A stretch of DNA of 17,247 bases from Marine Group III euryarchaeote CG-Epi4 (GTDB lineage: Archaea; Thermoplasmatota; Poseidoniia; MGIII; CG-Epi1), in contig MIYX01000009.1 in assembly GCA_001875365.1 (NCBI GenBank), positions 1 through 17,247 on the forward strand, written 5' to 3'. The translations under genes were made by a program, and so were the position numbers. The notes below the pieces were generated by a model. It ran no database searches. It saw nothing but the letters and a program-made list of their open reading frames with translations, and had not been told where the DNA came from. How positions within the stretch are numbered: position 1 is the first letter of the stretch; each line of letters starts with the position of its first letter. This document shows, one piece after another, positions 6,862 to 15,298 of the stretch.

Positions 6862-6905
6862 TAGGGGATTTTGTTCCCCTATCTCTCGGTTACGACTTTT
6901 TTTAC
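6862..6905 (+). terminator. Hairpin and T-tract after the pilin-like gene
   Basis: TAGGGGA (6862-6868) pairs with TCCCCTA (6875-6881) across a 6-base loop. Runs of T follow from 6897. The hairpin begins 30 bases after the pilin stop codon. Archaeal termination depends mainly on T-tracts, so the T-run is the stronger signal. Confidence 0.6.
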
Positions 6906-6928
6906 TTTTATTTTTTTACTAGCGAAGC

Positions 6929-6940
6929 TTTTATTTTTAT
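6929..6940 (+). promoter_or_regulatory. Possible TATA region of the esterase gene
   Basis: TTTTATTTTTAT is the only plausible TATA element between the terminator and the ATG at 6977. It would place initiation near 6960, leaving a leader of about 15-20 bases. The local AT-richness makes this tentative. Confidence 0.3.
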
Positions 6941-6944
6941 CTCT

Positions 6945-6959
6945 TAATCATTATGATTA
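6945..6959 (+). promoter_or_regulatory. 15-base palindrome before the esterase gene (candidate operator)
   Basis: TAATCAT (6945-6951) and ATGATTA (6953-6959) are exact reverse complements around one central base. The site ends 17 bases before the ATG and just downstream of the possible TATA region, a position where a bound protein would hinder transcription start. Function is inferred from symmetry and position only. Confidence 0.35.
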
Positions 6960-6976
6960 GGAGTTAGTACAGAATA

Positions 6977-8044
6977 ATGAAGAAAATAAGCTTAATCTTA
7001 ATCACATTTCTTTTGATTACAGGAGTTTCAGGATCTTATGGTTATTTTGTATACATTTATGATAATGATAATTCTAGTTCCGAAAATGCTATAATTAGTG
7101 ATGAAATAGTAGAAGAAGAGCAATCTGAGACTTCTCAGAATCAAACAGTAAGTAATGAAACGGAAGAACCTAAAGAGGAAGAGTTACCTTTTGATGTGGT
7201 TGGCATCTTTAAATGTATTGAAATAGATTCTGAGCAAAGGTGCTGGCAAACTCACGAACCAAGTCAATCAATCTCAGGTTCTTCTGTTCCTTTAGTTGTT
7301 GATTTACATGGTTATGGATTTAATTCAACAGAACACAGAAGAATTTCAGATTTTGATGAGATAACAAGTGATGAAAATGCAGTAGTAATCTATCCAGACG
7401 CTCTAGATTTTTCATGGAATTCGGGCTGGTGTTGTGGAGCATCAAAAGATCAAGAGCGTGATGACATAGGCTTCATTCTTAAAATGATTGACATAGCTAT
7501 TGATTTCCATAATATTGATAATACTAGAATATATGCTACAGGATGGTCAAATGGGTGTGCAATGGCTCAAGCTCTTGCTAATAAGGCAAGCGATGTATTT
7601 GCCTCTGTAGGATGTATGTCTTGGTATCTCTTACAAGAAGCAGATAATAGTTATTCTCCAATTCCTATAATTGAACTTCACGGTATTTTAGATTTAGTAA
7701 TTCCCTATGCTTCTGATGTCAACGGCGGTTTAGTCCATGGTCATGTTCCTTCGTTAGAAACCGCATCTGGAGCCATTCAAAATATGTATAACTGGAAGGA
7801 AATGAATGGCTGTAACGGAAATTTTCCTGATGTTAATGAACAAAATACGTTTTATTCAGTTCAGGGTTTTAACGACTGCGAAAATAATGCCCAAGTAAGA
7901 TTAGTTACCTTGAATGCTCACGGTCATAATCCTTATTCTGAAGATGCTCAGCAAGAAAGCACAGGAACTTTTCTTCCTGGAAGCCAGGTACCTATATCTA
8001 CATCTCAGATAGCCTGGGAATTTATTAGCCAACATTCCAAATGA
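6977..8044 (+). CDS. Exported alpha/beta-hydrolase esterase, LpqC / PHB-depolymerase-like
   Basis: This 355-residue protein starts with a signal peptide or membrane anchor (MKKISLILITFLLITGVSGS). An acidic, Ser/Glu/Asn-rich linker follows (about 28-72), then a hydrolase domain (about 72-355). The domain matches the family that includes polyhydroxybutyrate depolymerases, LpqC and feruloyl esterases: VVDLHGYG (oxyanion region, about 107-114), WNSGWCCGAS (147-156), DDIGFI (162-167), nucleophile elbow GWSNGCAM (Ser191), HGILDLVIPY (Asp239) and a C-terminal HGH (His317). The full Ser-Asp-His triad is therefore visible. Eight cysteines lie at 80, 89, 152, 153, 194, 213, 279 and 301 and may form disulfides, which fits an extracellular enzyme. 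It probably cleaves ester bonds in external polymers or acetylated or feruloylated polysaccharide; the substrate cannot be read from sequence. It has its own upstream region and converges on the giant AglB gene. Confidence 0.85.
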   Translation: MKKISLILITFLLITGVSGSYGYFVYIYDNDNSSSENAIISDEIVEEEQSETSQNQTVSNETEEPKEEELPFDVVGIFKCIEIDSEQRCWQTHEPSQSISGSSVPLVVDLHGYGFNSTEHRRISDFDEITSDENAVVIYPDALDFSWNSGWCCGASKDQERDDIGFILKMIDIAIDFHNIDNTRIYATGWSNGCAMAQALANKASDVFASVGCMSWYLLQEADNSYSPIPIIELHGILDLVIPYASDVNGGLVHGHVPSLETASGAIQNMYNWKEMNGCNGNFPDVNEQNTFYSVQGFNDCENNAQVRLVTLNAHGHNPYSEDAQQESTGTFLPGSQVPISTSQIAWEFISQHSK

Positions 8045-8059
8045 TGTCTTTTAATATAT

Positions 8060-8088
8060 AAATGATATTCTCTTAAAAAGAGACATTT
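8060..8088. terminator. Hairpin between convergent genes, possible two-way terminator
   Basis: TCTCTT (8069-8074) pairs with AAGAGA (8078-8083) across a 3-base loop. An outer AAATG / CATTT stem (8060-8064 and 8084-8088) adds to it with a 4-base bulge. It fills most of the 63-base gap between the esterase stop and the stop of the minus-strand AglB gene, so it could end transcripts from both sides. Confidence 0.5.
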
Positions 8089-8107
8089 ACCCTATCAATT
8101 TAAGGTT

Positions 8108-11100
8108 CTATGACCTTTTGGACCTATAGCTAACGTATGCCAATCCACCAACAAGACCTACAACTACAAGCGCAATCATTCTGAATGAATTGCCGTCGTC
8201 ATCAGATTCCGAACTAACTGATATGGTTATAGATTTTTCATTATTTGTAGTATCTACTTCATTAAGAGTTACGGAAGGATCTATAGCCACTCTTAATGGG
8301 TGAGAGCCTTTGGTTGCAGTCCATGTTGCTGTAACAGTAACTTCTTCATTATCATTACCATCAAAGACTATTGTAGTCACGTTGAATGGTTCATCTCCAT
8401 TGTAAAACACAATTGGAACATTCTGGATTCCAGTATTATTCACCAAATTGGTAATCTTAGCAGTTAGTGTTACTTCAGTCCCTTCTACAGGAACTTCAGG
8501 ATTCCATAGTAGTTCAGACACTATAAAGTCTGGACTCTGGGCTTCAATTGGTGTAACTTCTATATCAAAAGTATGTGTAATATCATTTAACTGATTATTA
8601 ATTCCATCAGTCCAAGAAACACTTACACTGAAAGTTTCTTTATCATTGACAGCAACTGTTTGGTCAGGAGTTATTTTTAACTCAGAAGTTACGTTATCTC
8701 CGTAGTTAACTTCCCAATCACTTGGAACAAATTCAGCAGTCCAATTACTTGGAATATTATCTATATTGAAATTGTAAAGCGTATTTAGATGTCCGTTTGA
8801 CGTTCCATTGAATTTGAAGGTAACTGTTTGGCCTAGCGCCACATTAGCTTCTGTTCTATCGACATTTACTTCAATTCCTCTCATTAGTTTCTTTTCAAGA
8901 GTTTCATTTTGGAGAATTCCATCTTTATCATCAGTAATGTTTGCATTACCATTCAGATTGTAAACATAGTCTTGCTCACCAGCTAAATCTTCGTATTTAC
9001 CAACCAAATTGTAGATTCCATCGGGAACAACAATATCAATAATTCCATTATTAAGTTCAACTTCGAAGCTGAAATTTGCACCTTCCATATCTAATTCATC
9101 AAAATTAATAACTTCAGAATCGACTGATGATAGGTAAGTCTGTTTGAAGTTGACACCTCTATTTAGAGAGACATTTAGGTTTAATGCTCCTTCTAATTCC
9201 AGTTGTGCAATATCCACATAGCTAGTGGCTTCATTTGTATAAATCCAATATTGATATGCTCCGGTGTAGAGATAAAGTTCGTACTCTCCATTTTCATCGG
9301 CAGTTGTATTAAATTGTATATTACTGCCACCCATGTTCCATATTTCGATTTCAGAATTTGGCAATAAATCGTCGGTATCAGCTACACCATTAAAATCGCG
9401 ATCATAAAATACATTACCTGATAGTTTAACTCTCCAGTCAGCCTCTCTCTTAAAAGTCTGATTTTCTTTTCCAGCTTTCACATTAAGATTTTGTGAATTT
9501 AATACGAAACGTTCATTATTTCCGTCTTCAAAATGAGTCATTTCTACTTCGTAATTTCTTGGAATCAAATCTGTAATAGAAATAGTTCCATTTTCATCGG
9601 TAGTAAATATTTCTTCATAGTCCGCAAAATCATTAGTAAATTTGACGTTAGCGTTAGAGACAGGCAATTTACTTCCGGTGGCATTTGTGTAAGTTACTTC
9701 TAAAGTAACATTAACAGAAATAGGATTTAGAGAAATAGTATACTTGTCAGTATCTCCATCAATCATAAAGTTTTCTTCAAATAATTCGTATCCTTCTAAA
9801 TTAACGATAACCGAATATTCACCATTTGGTAAGTCAATTCTACCATAATCGCCGTATCCGAAAAGCCCTTCATCGGCAGTAGTTTCAGCAAAGAAAATCA
9901 CACCCTCTTCAGATTCAAATTGGATATTAATTGAATCATCTTGAATCAAGTCACCGTCAGAGGAAGAAATAACTTCACCTCTAAAGTTTCCTTCATCTTT
10001 CAAGCTTAAGTTATAATTTTTTGGCTCATTCAGTAAGAGATTACCTATGAAACTGTAGTGTAAGCTAGGAGCTCCATCTTGGAAACTAACGTAGTAATTA
10101 CCTTCGGGTAGGCTGCCGGAGTAGCCATCAAACTTTGTTATCTCAAAAGTAGTTGCATTAGTGTGGTCGTTAACAGGACTAAAAGTTACGAATCCAGCCT
10201 CCGCATCATCATTTAATGTTGCAATTCCACTAATATCATATTTCTTTTCAGCACTGATATTTCCTAAATTAGCATATTCTTGACCAATATCAATTTCAGT
10301 TTGTCCTGCAGCAAAATATCTAGTTCCATTTTCACTATAAGTAAAAAAGTAAAGATAATTATCAGGCGGTAAAAGGACATCTACTAAATTTCCGTTTCCA
10401 TCAGTTGTAAAGTTTAAGAAATATGCAGGATCCGTAATTGGTGAAAATGAAATACTAGCATTAGGGATTCCATTATCTTCAAACATAAATTTAGCATCAA
10501 CATTTGTAGGGATTCTAGACATTTCTACGACCAATTCTTTTAATGTATTTAAGTCAAAACTATCGATTTCTTCTCTTGTATCGTTTGTTTCGGTTGAGAC
10601 TTCATAGATTGTTTCAAGATTATATCCATATTTTTGTGCGTTTACTTCATATAAGTTGATAGGTAATATATTTTCTGTGCCAGGGCTTTCAGCCCAGATA
10701 GTTAGTTTACCTGTAGTTCCATCAAGAGTTACTAGCCCTTCCAAAGGAATTTCATTACCTAAATGCTCTTCATACATTGAAATTATTGCATTTTGGCCAT
10801 AGGTCGAAGAAAGATTTTCATTTTCATCCTTATCATTTAAAATTACAGGTTGTAAAGCAACAAGGTTTTGCCCTTCACCTCCAATGAGAGCATATGCATT
10901 GTAAACTCCAGCAGGTAAAATGAATTCATAGAATCCATCTAATCCACTCTGTGTAGTTACACTTCCGCCAGATTCAGAGTCAAATATAATTTTTATATTT
11001 TCAAATCCTTTTTCGCCCTCATCGAGAATTTTACTTCCGTTAACGTCTTCAAAGAGCCTTCCATCAATGGCGTACCCTGCGCTCATAGAAGCAGCTAGTG

Positions 11101-14100
11101 GAGTTGCAATGGTATTGCTGTCAATCCGTTCTAGATATGCAAGCGTATCATTTCCTTTTTCATGTATAGTGAATAAGTCATAGGTTCCTTGAGGCAGTAC
11201 TGTAGCAAAATATCCATTATCATTGGTATATACATTATATGAGTCAAGTAGATTTACATTTCTTATAGAAATTTGCTCGTTAGCAATACCATTGTTATTA
11301 TGAGTTAAAGTTCCTTCCAGTCTGAAACCATTACGTAAAGTGGCGTCATACCCTTTGGAAGTTCCTTTTTCAAGAACAATATCTACACTATTGTTTTCCC
11401 AGCTTATCGTACCATCAGCTAGCAATCCTTCAGTATCTAGTCTTAAGGTATAGTTTCCAGGAAGTAGTTTTTCAAAACAAAAAGATACTGATCGCCCATC
11501 GTCTTCATCAGGACAATCAGAAGCCTGCAAATAGTTTTGACTAAAGAATTGACTTTCTACAAGACTATCATTTGTATGGTCGTACAGAGAAACTGTAATT
11601 TGCGTATTTCCGACTTCATCGCTTGTTTCAAATTGTCCCCATATTGTACTTGGCTCAAGAGATTCACTAATTTCAATTTCTTGGCCTGCCCTTGTTGCAG
11701 AAGCTCCAACGTATGATCCTAATACAATTTCATGTTCTTCTACTACGGTAGTTACAGTATATTCTCCAGGAGCTAGGCCCAAGAATTCATACCTTCCATT
11801 TGCATTAGTGTTTACAATTGTTTCTATTCCTGAACGGATATTCGTCGCTTTAATTGGAGTAATTGGAAGAGCTTCATCTACACTGCCACTAAATGTTCCA
11901 TCCTTATCCATATCCCAGAATAATCGTCCAGTAATATTAGTAGGTTCAACTTCTATGTCAATATTGAACGTAGAATTGACATTAGTATATCTCATTGCAG
12001 CTTCCTCTGAGATATTTACTTTTAGAAGATCATCAGCACTTGTTCCGGTTAAAATATTATTACTAACTTTTGTAATTTTTTCTTGGTCAGAAGTTAGTTC
12101 ACCTAGTGAAACCATTATAGTGATGTTGCCAGCAACGGACAGTACTGAATAATCACCATTTTCATCAGTAGTAGTTCTTCCGTGAGGAATACCAAATTCA
12201 TCTAGAAGAGTAACATCTGCACTAGCTACAGGATCTCCGTTCGGAGTTGTCACAGTTCCTTGAATGGTAGCTCCATCATAATACTTCAACATTCTTAGTT
12301 GAGTGCCTGCAGACTTTACTAATTTAAAATGGGTCATGTTCCATCCAGGAGCAGGACTTTTTCCTTCCTGAGCTATAGCTCCGGTTATGCCTGGAATTCC
12401 GTCTTCTATCGGACGCCCAATATCTGGAGCAGACCAACCTATGAATGCTCTAAAGAACATCGAGTTCAAAAATTTCTCTTTGTAAACAAGGACGTCAGCT
12501 TCTATAGTTAAAGAGGGGTTAACTTCCAATAAATCATTAATTTCTTCGACAGGCAATGTCTGCCCATTAGATAAAGTATACTGAACTTCTACAAAATCAT
12601 TAATGTTATAATCAGCCAAACTAATTGGAGCGTACAAGATTCCCGTCTGTCCGGGTTTTGGACCATAAGCCATCATTCTTGTGTCTGCAGCAAAATACCG
12701 AATAGATTTGCCTGTAAGTTGTTCCATTTCCCATAGTAAATCTGAAATAGTAACAATATCCATAGTCATTAAAATTGGATTTCCAGTTCTTATTGCAGCA
12801 TTTCGGTTGTTTATATCTATCTTATCGCCTTCTGAATTTTCAGTTTGGGGATATAGTTCAACATAATCACTAGGATTTGATACAATATGTTCAAATGCAG
12901 AAACGTTTTCTTCGTTTAAGTATCCATCTAATAGTTTTTCTCTTACATCAGAATTGAATTTATCAGAATCTCTGTCTACCTCAGTTTCTAATATTCTGTA
13001 AAGAAGAAGAGACATTGCTTCATGCTCGGATTGAGAAGCAATGAAATTACCTGCAATTTGATAGCCAAACTGGAAATTATCTGCAACAGTAGGGTGTTCT
13101 CCGATGTCAATTGCCCAGAATCCGTAATCCCACCAAGCCATAAATCCAGGCCTATCTTCAGGATTCTTTTCCGTATCTTGCTCAGCTAACCATTCCAGTC
13201 CATCAATCCAGTAGTCTGAAGGGAAAGATGGTCCAGTATTACCCATATACCACAATTGGCCAGAGCTTAAGTTAGTAGTATACATCCCTGAAGTTCCTCC
13301 GGGGTAAAGTGTATCGTTATTTCTTTCTCCATAATCGAATTCTTCGGGTCTAAAAAAATCGTAGCTAAGGAAATTGTAAATATCAGCATCGTGTTCTTTT
13401 TTATCTTCAAAAGGAACTCCAGCATCATAACCGTAGAAGGTGTTTGGTAAGAAAATAAATAGTCCAACGAAAAGAGCTACTAACGGTCTTTTCATTTCAA
13501 ATGATTTTCTCAATCCACTTATCCTATCACGAAAGCGGTATTGATCGATATCTTGAGCATCCATGTGACCAATAACCATAATCAATACAATCAATATAGT
13601 TGCAGTTAACAGTCCAACAAGTACGCTTATTGTGAAGAAGAACCAGAACCCAATAGCAAGAGAAAGTAATGATAATCCATAGAACATGTTTCCGCGTTTT
13701 CCCCAATAGCTGGTCCATATTTTCAAGACTGATGGGAAATCAGCCCATTGAATAATTAGCCAAGTTATCCATCCACTTATTATTGAGACAACAGGCGCTG
13801 CATTGAAAATAAAACGAACGGCAGATTGAGCCATAAACAGAGATACAAGAGCCCAAATCATAACAAAAAGATAATCTTTTTTCCACATACTTTGGTTGAA
13901 AAGTTGGTACGCCATCCATATAACACCAGAAATAGCCAGCCAAATTGAAACGGGACCAAATGCAAAGACAAAATCTGCAAATTCAGGAGGCTGCGCTTCT
14001 GCAATAGTATTGAAAAGTTTAGTTCTTACAAAGTAACCTTGTCCGCTGAATAGTAAAAATCCAAGTTCAGTGAAAACATAAGTTAGCAACAAATAGAAAA

Positions 14101-15199
14101 CTGTAGCAACTAGTGCTGAGCTTCCAATAACTAGTAGCCAAGGCAAGTCCCTAGTAGTAACCATCAACACAGACATTATGATGTATCCTAGCAAGATATA
14201 AGCTGGAGCTTCCCACCAGACATCAATGAATCCCATAGTTTGATAGTAAGGATAAGATAAGAGAACAGGTAACCCTAAGGTAATTAATCCAATCATTCCT
14301 ATACATAAACTATCAATTCTTCTGAAAGCGTTTATCAACATTTGGAAGCCGATATAGATGGCAATGATAGCCATAATGTAAGGGAAACCTTTCCAACTCA
14401 TAGCAATCATAGCTATAGTCATACCAGCTAATCCTGCATAACCTAACGCTACACGTTCATTTCTTACAAGTTCACTCATTCCTTGCTTAATGCTGTCGAA
14501 ATTAGTCCAATTGGAAACCCATTTCCTATCATTTGAGATAGTTAATGCCCTCATAAAGAAAAAGAAAGTAGTAGTTCCGAAAAGAATGATGTAAGAATCG
14601 TGATCAGCTAAAGCTAAACTTGAATGACTTACATGACTAGCATTAACTCCAATTAAGAAAGCCCCAATTAATCCAGCTTCTTTACCAAATTGAGCCCTTC
14701 CTATGGCATAAACTGGGAAAACAATTAATGCGCCATAAATTGCAGGTAAAACTTGCATGGTCCACCAGATAGAATCTTCTGTTGTTGAGAAGAATGGGGA
14801 AAGAATAAGTCCAACGATTGCAATTGACCAATCAAAAAGAGGAGGTCGGTTATTATTTGCACCATATGGATAGTTAAGCATTGGATCACGTTCTAAATGT
14901 TCACCATTTTCAACTACATAATCAACAACATGTTTGTGATAGTAAGGATCACTTCCTCCAGTTAATTGATAACCATCCTCAGTTGCAGGTTCAGCAGTCC
15001 AAGCCGTTCTAATGTAAAGAGAAAATACAAAAATTAGAATTAATAATCCTACAGTTCTCCAGTCTACTTTACTGGATTTTATGGAGGTTCCCACTTTCTC
15101 ATTATCTGCAGAAGATCTTCTGCTGATAGAAGGAGTTGGGCGATTCTTGAAGCGACTCTTTACCTTAGAGTCACGTCGACGACGTGTTTGTCTTGCCAT
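8108..15199 (-). CDS. aglB: Giant AglB/STT3 oligosaccharyltransferase fused to surface-type beta-sandwich array
   Basis: The 2363-residue protein contains an AglB/STT3 catalytic unit that transfers lipid-linked glycan to Asn in N-X-S/T sequons outside the cell. After a basic 45-residue N-terminal tail come about 13 membrane helices. Visible motifs are GSDPYYH (Asp84, first acidic motif), ADHD (199-201, second acidic motif), TIAE (398-401, TIXE motif of loop EL5), AVRF (Arg462) and WWDYG (689-693), so the enzyme looks intact; I could not place the DK/MI motif with confidence. Usual AglB length is about 800-1000. From about residue 977 onward there follow prealbumin-like modules, a CARDB-like domain (about 2223-2330) and a final membrane helix (about 2338-2357) with a basic end (RSKRS). 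The first module (977-1065) may belong to ordinary euryarchaeal AglB; the rest is extra. No frameshift or internal stop is present. A TATA box at 15260-15267 gives it its own promoter. Confidence 0.92.
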   Translation of the reverse strand: MARQTRRRRDSKVKSRFKNRPTPSISRRSSADNEKVGTSIKSSKVDWRTVGLLILIFVFSLYIRTAWTAEPATEDGYQLTGGSDPYYHKHVVDYVVENGEHLERDPMLNYPYGANNNRPPLFDWSIAIVGLILSPFFSTTEDSIWWTMQVLPAIYGALIVFPVYAIGRAQFGKEAGLIGAFLIGVNASHVSHSSLALADHDSYIILFGTTTFFFFMRALTISNDRKWVSNWTNFDSIKQGMSELVRNERVALGYAGLAGMTIAMIAMSWKGFPYIMAIIAIYIGFQMLINAFRRIDSLCIGMIGLITLGLPVLLSYPYYQTMGFIDVWWEAPAYILLGYIIMSVLMVTTRDLPWLLVIGSSALVATVFYLLLTYVFTELGFLLFSGQGYFVRTKLFNTIAEAQPPEFADFVFAFGPVSIWLAISGVIWMAYQLFNQSMWKKDYLFVMIWALVSLFMAQSAVRFIFNAAPVVSIISGWITWLIIQWADFPSVLKIWTSYWGKRGNMFYGLSLLSLAIGFWFFFTISVLVGLLTATILIVLIMVIGHMDAQDIDQYRFRDRISGLRKSFEMKRPLVALFVGLFIFLPNTFYGYDAGVPFEDKKEHDADIYNFLSYDFFRPEEFDYGERNNDTLYPGGTSGMYTTNLSSGQLWYMGNTGPSFPSDYWIDGLEWLAEQDTEKNPEDRPGFMAWWDYGFWAIDIGEHPTVADNFQFGYQIAGNFIASQSEHEAMSLLLYRILETEVDRDSDKFNSDVREKLLDGYLNEENVSAFEHIVSNPSDYVELYPQTENSEGDKIDINNRNAAIRTGNPILMTMDIVTISDLLWEMEQLTGKSIRYFAADTRMMAYGPKPGQTGILYAPISLADYNINDFVEVQYTLSNGQTLPVEEINDLLEVNPSLTIEADVLVYKEKFLNSMFFRAFIGWSAPDIGRPIEDGIPGITGAIAQEGKSPAPGWNMTHFKLVKSAGTQLRMLKYYDGATIQGTVTTPNGDPVASADVTLLDEFGIPHGRTTTDENGDYSVLSVAGNITIMVSLGELTSDQEKITKVSNNILTGTSADDLLKVNISEEAAMRYTNVNSTFNIDIEVEPTNITGRLFWDMDKDGTFSGSVDEALPITPIKATNIRSGIETIVNTNANGRYEFLGLAPGEYTVTTVVEEHEIVLGSYVGASATRAGQEIEISESLEPSTIWGQFETSDEVGNTQITVSLYDHTNDSLVESQFFSQNYLQASDCPDEDDGRSVSFCFEKLLPGNYTLRLDTEGLLADGTISWENNSVDIVLEKGTSKGYDATLRNGFRLEGTLTHNNNGIANEQISIRNVNLLDSYNVYTNDNGYFATVLPQGTYDLFTIHEKGNDTLAYLERIDSNTIATPLAASMSAGYAIDGRLFEDVNGSKILDEGEKGFENIKIIFDSESGGSVTTQSGLDGFYEFILPAGVYNAYALIGGEGQNLVALQPVILNDKDENENLSSTYGQNAIISMYEEHLGNEIPLEGLVTLDGTTGKLTIWAESPGTENILPINLYEVNAQKYGYNLETIYEVSTETNDTREEIDSFDLNTLKELVVEMSRIPTNVDAKFMFEDNGIPNASISFSPITDPAYFLNFTTDGNGNLVDVLLPPDNYLYFFTYSENGTRYFAAGQTEIDIGQEYANLGNISAEKKYDISGIATLNDDAEAGFVTFSPVNDHTNATTFEITKFDGYSGSLPEGNYYVSFQDGAPSLHYSFIGNLLLNEPKNYNLSLKDEGNFRGEVISSSDGDLIQDDSINIQFESEEGVIFFAETTADEGLFGYGDYGRIDLPNGEYSVIVNLEGYELFEENFMIDGDTDKYTISLNPISVNVTLEVTYTNATGSKLPVSNANVKFTNDFADYEEIFTTDENGTISITDLIPRNYEVEMTHFEDGNNERFVLNSQNLNVKAGKENQTFKREADWRVKLSGNVFYDRDFNGVADTDDLLPNSEIEIWNMGGSNIQFNTTADENGEYELYLYTGAYQYWIYTNEATSYVDIAQLELEGALNLNVSLNRGVNFKQTYLSSVDSEVINFDELDMEGANFSFEVELNNGIIDIVVPDGIYNLVGKYEDLAGEQDYVYNLNGNANITDDKDGILQNETLEKKLMRGIEVNVDRTEANVALGQTVTFKFNGTSNGHLNTLYNFNIDNIPSNWTAEFVPSDWEVNYGDNVTSELKITPDQTVAVNDKETFSVSVSWTDGINNQLNDITHTFDIEVTPIEAQSPDFIVSELLWNPEVPVEGTEVTLTAKITNLVNNTGIQNVPIVFYNGDEPFNVTTIVFDGNDNEEVTVTATWTATKGSHPLRVAIDPSVTLNEVDTTNNEKSITISVSSESDDDGNSFRMIALVVVGLVGGLAYVSYRSKRS
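8210..12271 (-). other. Coding region for the beta-sandwich array and CARDB-like domain of AglB
   Basis: This part encodes residues 977-2330. At least ten divergent modules share the pattern of CarboxypepD_reg / SdrD-B-like domains: a G-x-V/L-F strand, an often DxDxDG-type or N-rich turn, a TTDENGxYxF strand and a PGxYTV-type end. Clear examples start near residues 977 (GTVTTPNGDPVASADVTLLD), 1088, 1293, 1378, 1654, 1740, 1830 and 1926 (GNVFYDRDFNGVADTDD). Weaker copies start near 1186, 1562 and 2018. A different beta domain (about 2107-2215, NEW3-like in appearance) and a CARDB-like domain follow. About thirty N-X-S/T sites are spread along it. Cys1229 and Cys1241 could form one local disulfide. 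The copies are similar in pattern, not in DNA. Confidence 0.75.
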
Positions 15200-15259
15200 T
15201 GATGTTGTGTCCTTTCTGCCTCTTAAAAATCAGAGACGGGTTGGGCGCCACTCGGATGG

Positions 15260-15267
15260 TTATATAA
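15260..15267 (-). promoter_or_regulatory. TATA box of the giant aglB gene
   Basis: On the minus strand the site reads TTATATAA within GCTTATATAACC, a strong archaeal TATA box. Initiation is expected near 15239, leaving a leader of about 40 bases. An AAAGGA sequence about 10 bases before the ATG at 15199 may serve as ribosome site. This box makes aglB separate from the fumarylacetoacetase gene upstream, although read-through across the 99-base gap is possible. Confidence 0.65.
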
Positions 15268-15298
15268 GCTCTGCCCTAAAATCAGCTTTAAATCGTGC

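Noticed and set aside
11808..12152. Long + strand open frames opposite aglB (also at 12329, 12681 and 15081)
   Set aside because: They are antisense to clearly conserved coding sequence, have no recognisable protein features and no promoter or ribosome site, so they are shadows of the real genes.
8210..12271. Recent tandem DNA duplication as the origin of the AglB modules
   Set aside because: The modules share only a loose protein pattern; no repeated DNA words of useful length are visible, so any duplication is old.
13267..13943. Three minus-strand open frames at 13267-13467, 13527-13718 and 13740-13943 inside aglB
   Set aside because: They lie in another frame within the membrane and WWDYG-proximal part of aglB and encode implausible peptides.
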